From the NCBI GenBank assembly GCA_963718065.1, contig CAVQYE010000018.1, forward strand, positions 27,047 through 91,046: a DNA stretch of 64,000 nt, given 5' to 3'. Shown piece after piece: positions 62,417 through 64,000 of this stretch (its first letter is position 1; every line of letters begins with the position of its first letter). The notes below the pieces were generated by a model that saw nothing but the letters and a program-made list of their open reading frames with translations, made no database searches and had not been told where the DNA came from. This DNA is from CAVPGP01 sp963718065. GTDB lineage: Bacteria; Actinomycetota; Thermoleophilia; Gaiellales; Gaiellaceae. A program made the position numbers and the translations under genes.

Positions 62417-62691
62417 GCGACCCGGTCTCCTGGCTGCTGATCGAGCGCGGCTGGAAGGTCGTCAGCTCCGACGGAGAGCACTTGGGCCAGGTCGAGGAGA
62501 TCGCAGCGGAGACGGATGTCGACATCTTCAGTGGGATCGAGATCTCCGTCAGCCTCCTCAAGGCCGCGAAGTACATCCCGTCCGAGTACATCGGCGCGAT
62601 CGTCGTAGGCGAAGTTCATCTCGGTCTGACGGCCGACGAGGCGCGAACGCTCGACTTCCGTGAGCCCGGCACGCCTTCGGGCCGGCCTTGA
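62413..62691 (+). CDS. Small PRC-barrel/DUF2171-like protein
   Basis: A 92-residue protein: WLLIERGWKVVSSDGEHLGQ, VEEIAAETDVDIFSGIEISV, KYIPSEYIGAIVVGEVHLGL and a Pro-rich tail. The pattern of short strands with 'V-x-x-x-DGE-LG-V' is that of PRC-barrel or DUF2171 proteins, small beta-barrels that often bind membranes or other proteins. It is coupled to both neighbours by four-base overlaps (ATGA before, TTGA after). Function is unknown. Confidence 0.72.
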   Translation: MSDPVSWLLIERGWKVVSSDGEHLGQVEEIAAETDVDIFSGIEISVSLLKAAKYIPSEYIGAIVVGEVHLGLTADEARTLDFREPGTPSGRP

Positions 62692-64000
62692 GCCCCGAGC
62701 TCGGCGGATTGGACGCAACCGCGCAGGCGAAGCTCGTCGCGAGCGGCGAGGCGTCGCCGTCGGAGCTCGTGGCGCAGAGCCTGCGGCGGATCGAGGAGGT
62801 CGACCCGCAGCTGAACGCGTTCGTCACGGTCTGCGGTGAGGAGGCCGAGGCGCTCGCCGCCGGCGACCTGCCGGACGGGCCGTTCCGCGGCGTGCCGATC
62901 GCGATCAAGGACCTGACGGAGACGGCAGGCATTCGGACGACGTTCTCGTCGCGCGCGTTTGCCGACTACGTGCCGCAGCGCGACCCGGCGTCGGTGCGCC
63001 GCATCCGCGAGGCGGGCTTCGTGATCGTCGGCAAGACGAACACGCCCGAGTTCGGCGTCACCGCGGTGACCGAGTCGGAGCTGAACGGCGCTTGCCGCAA
63101 CCCCTGGGACCTCGAGCGGACACCGGGCGGCTCGTCCGGTGGCGCGGCCGCCGCAGTCGCGTCCGGGATGATCCCGCTCGGGCACGGCTCGGACGGCGGC
63201 GGCTCGATCCGCATCCCCGCCGCGTGCTGCGGCCTCTTCGGGCTGAAGCCCTCGCGCGGCCGCATCTCCCGCGCGCCGTTCGGAAACGCGCTCGCCGGGC
63301 TCTCCACGGACGGGCCGCTCGCGTGGAGCGTTCGCGACGCGGCCGGGTTCCTCGACGTCCTCGCCGGCTACGAGCCAGGCGATCCATTCTGGGCGGCGCC
63401 ACCCGAGCGGCCATTCAGCGAGGAGGTCGGCGTCGACCCCGGCCGGCTGCGCATCGCCTACACGATCGAGCCCGGGATCGACTACCCCGTCGACCCGGCC
63501 TGCGTCGCTGCCGCGAAGGACGCAGCCGAGCTCCTCACCGAGCTCGGCCACGAGGTCGTCGAGGCGACGCCACCTTGGCGCGACGCCGATCTGGACGGCG
63601 AGCTGCTCGACCTCTTTGCCGTCCTCTGGCAGGTCGGCCCCCGCCTCTACCCCGTCGAGGATCTCTCGCTGCTGACACCGCTCAACCGGGCGCTCGCCGA
63701 GGCGGCAGACGCAACGCCGAGCCACGTCTACGAGCTGACGAACCTCCGCCTGCAGGCGTTCGCGCGCGGCATCGTCGCCTTCTGCCTCGACTACGACGCG
63801 GTGCTCACGCCTGCCCTCGCCAAGCCGCCGGTACCGATCGGCTGGATCTTCGAGCCGGACGATCCGTGGGAGCAGTTCCGCCGCGGCGGCGAGTTCACCC
63901 CCTTTACGCCGATCGTCAACGTGACGGGGCAACCGGCGATGTCGGTGCCGATGGGCTTCACGGACGACGGGCTCCCGCTTGGCGTGCAGCTGATCGGCCG
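62688..64000 (+). CDS. Amidase (amidase signature family), C-terminus beyond window
   Basis: 437 codons are visible from a TTG at 62688 that overlaps the previous stop. The amidase signature enzymes use a Ser-cisSer-Lys triad: Lys in RGVPIAIKDLTETAG, then the Gly/Ser-rich loop TPGGSSGGAAAAVASG and GSDGGGSIRIPAACCG with the nucleophile Ser. LFGLKPSRGRISRAP follows as expected. The last visible block is VNVTGQPAMSVPMG and GLPLGVQLIGR, near the end of the family, so only about 30 residues are probably missing. The family includes GatA and small-molecule amidases; GatB/C are not nearby, so a free amidase is more likely. Confidence 0.9.
   Translation, partial: MSPELGGLDATAQAKLVASGEASPSELVAQSLRRIEEVDPQLNAFVTVCGEEAEALAAGDLPDGPFRGVPIAIKDLTETAGIRTTFSSRAFADYVPQRDPASVRRIREAGFVIVGKTNTPEFGVTAVTESELNGACRNPWDLERTPGGSSGGAAAAVASGMIPLGHGSDGGGSIRIPAACCGLFGLKPSRGRISRAPFGNALAGLSTDGPLAWSVRDAAGFLDVLAGYEPGDPFWAAPPERPFSEEVGVDPGRLRIAYTIEPGIDYPVDPACVAAAKDAAELLTELGHEVVEATPPWRDADLDGELLDLFAVLWQVGPRLYPVEDLSLLTPLNRALAEAADATPSHVYELTNLRLQAFARGIVAFCLDYDAVLTPALAKPPVPIGWIFEPDDPWEQFRRGGEFTPFTPIVNVTGQPAMSVPMGFTDDGLPLGVQLIG

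Noticed and set aside
1..64000. tRNA, rRNA, CRISPR arrays, insertion sequences with transposase, prophage genes
   Set aside because: Scanned for T-loop-like GGTTCGAATCC, regular repeat-spacer arrays and transposase or integrase motifs; none was found by eye, though a tRNA could be missed without a dedicated search.

Overview
The window is high-GC DNA of an actinobacterium. The protein families fit the class Thermoleophilia (Gaiellales/Solirubrobacterales type): class II DAHP synthase, ScpA/ScpB, F420-type LLM oxidoreductase, mreB in an actinobacterial background, an E1alpha/E1beta/E2 dehydrogenase complex and several small actinobacterial hypothetical proteins. This placement is an inference from gene content and base composition. 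I see no rRNA, tRNA, CRISPR array or replication origin. After frameshifts are taken into account no stretch over 300 bases lacks a gene; the larger gaps hold the repeats, operators and hairpins listed below.

Layout. 1-7.6 kb (minus): tyrA-aroA-cmk-plsC-der-gpsA, tightly coupled, then a DUF3352 lipoprotein and the start of metK. 7.7-9.5 kb (plus): a two-component system. 9.6-12.1 kb: class II DAHP synthase divergent from trpS, with a Trp-rich leader peptide and hairpin before trpS. 12.1-17.7 kb: rluB-type pseudouridine synthase, a 62-residue protein divergent from a MarR regulator over a perfect palindrome, scpB/scpA, lgt, and an ECF sigma factor with its membrane partner. 17.8-24 kb: CBS-domain protein, S33 peptidase, a small exported protein and dnaE, separated by three copies of a 167-bp terminal-inverted-repeat element. 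24-29.6 kb: small conserved proteins, recQ, and a zinc-ribbon SDR. 29.7-33.3 kb: SNF2 helicase plus SWIM protein. 33.4-37.3 kb: a beta-propeller protein and a CUT2-like sugar ABC transporter. 37.3-45.4 kb: Hcp-like protein, mutS2, mreB, FAD oxidoreductase, TIGR04076 protein, LLM oxidoreductase, lipoprotein, M24 peptidase. 45.5-48.6 kb: a PLD-helicase-DUF3427 protein. 49-54 kb: a sigma factor fused to a zinc finger, membrane segment and charged tail; MFS exporter; lipoamide dehydrogenase; methyltransferase. 54-58 kb: dioxygenase-like VOC protein, esterase, a MerR-DUF1835 fusion with a textbook MerR promoter and GTACC palindromes, GNAT and VOC proteins. 58-62 kb: pdhC, pdhB, pdhA. 61.8-64 kb: a duplicated-domain protein, a small barrel-like protein and an amidase running off the end.

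A second theme is data quality or gene decay. Many otherwise well conserved genes are broken by single-base indels, mostly extra bases. The breaks cluster strongly (25.4-29.6 kb and 45.6-47.7 kb), while long genes such as dnaE, mutS2 and most of the SNF2 gene are intact. These genes are annotated over their full span with the breakpoints noted. Sequencing or assembly error is the simplest explanation.

The most interesting items are the trpS leader/attenuator, the inverted-repeat element that abuts TAG stop codons three times within 2.8 kb, the MerR-DUF1835 fusion with its promoter and palindrome array, and the MarR operator region.
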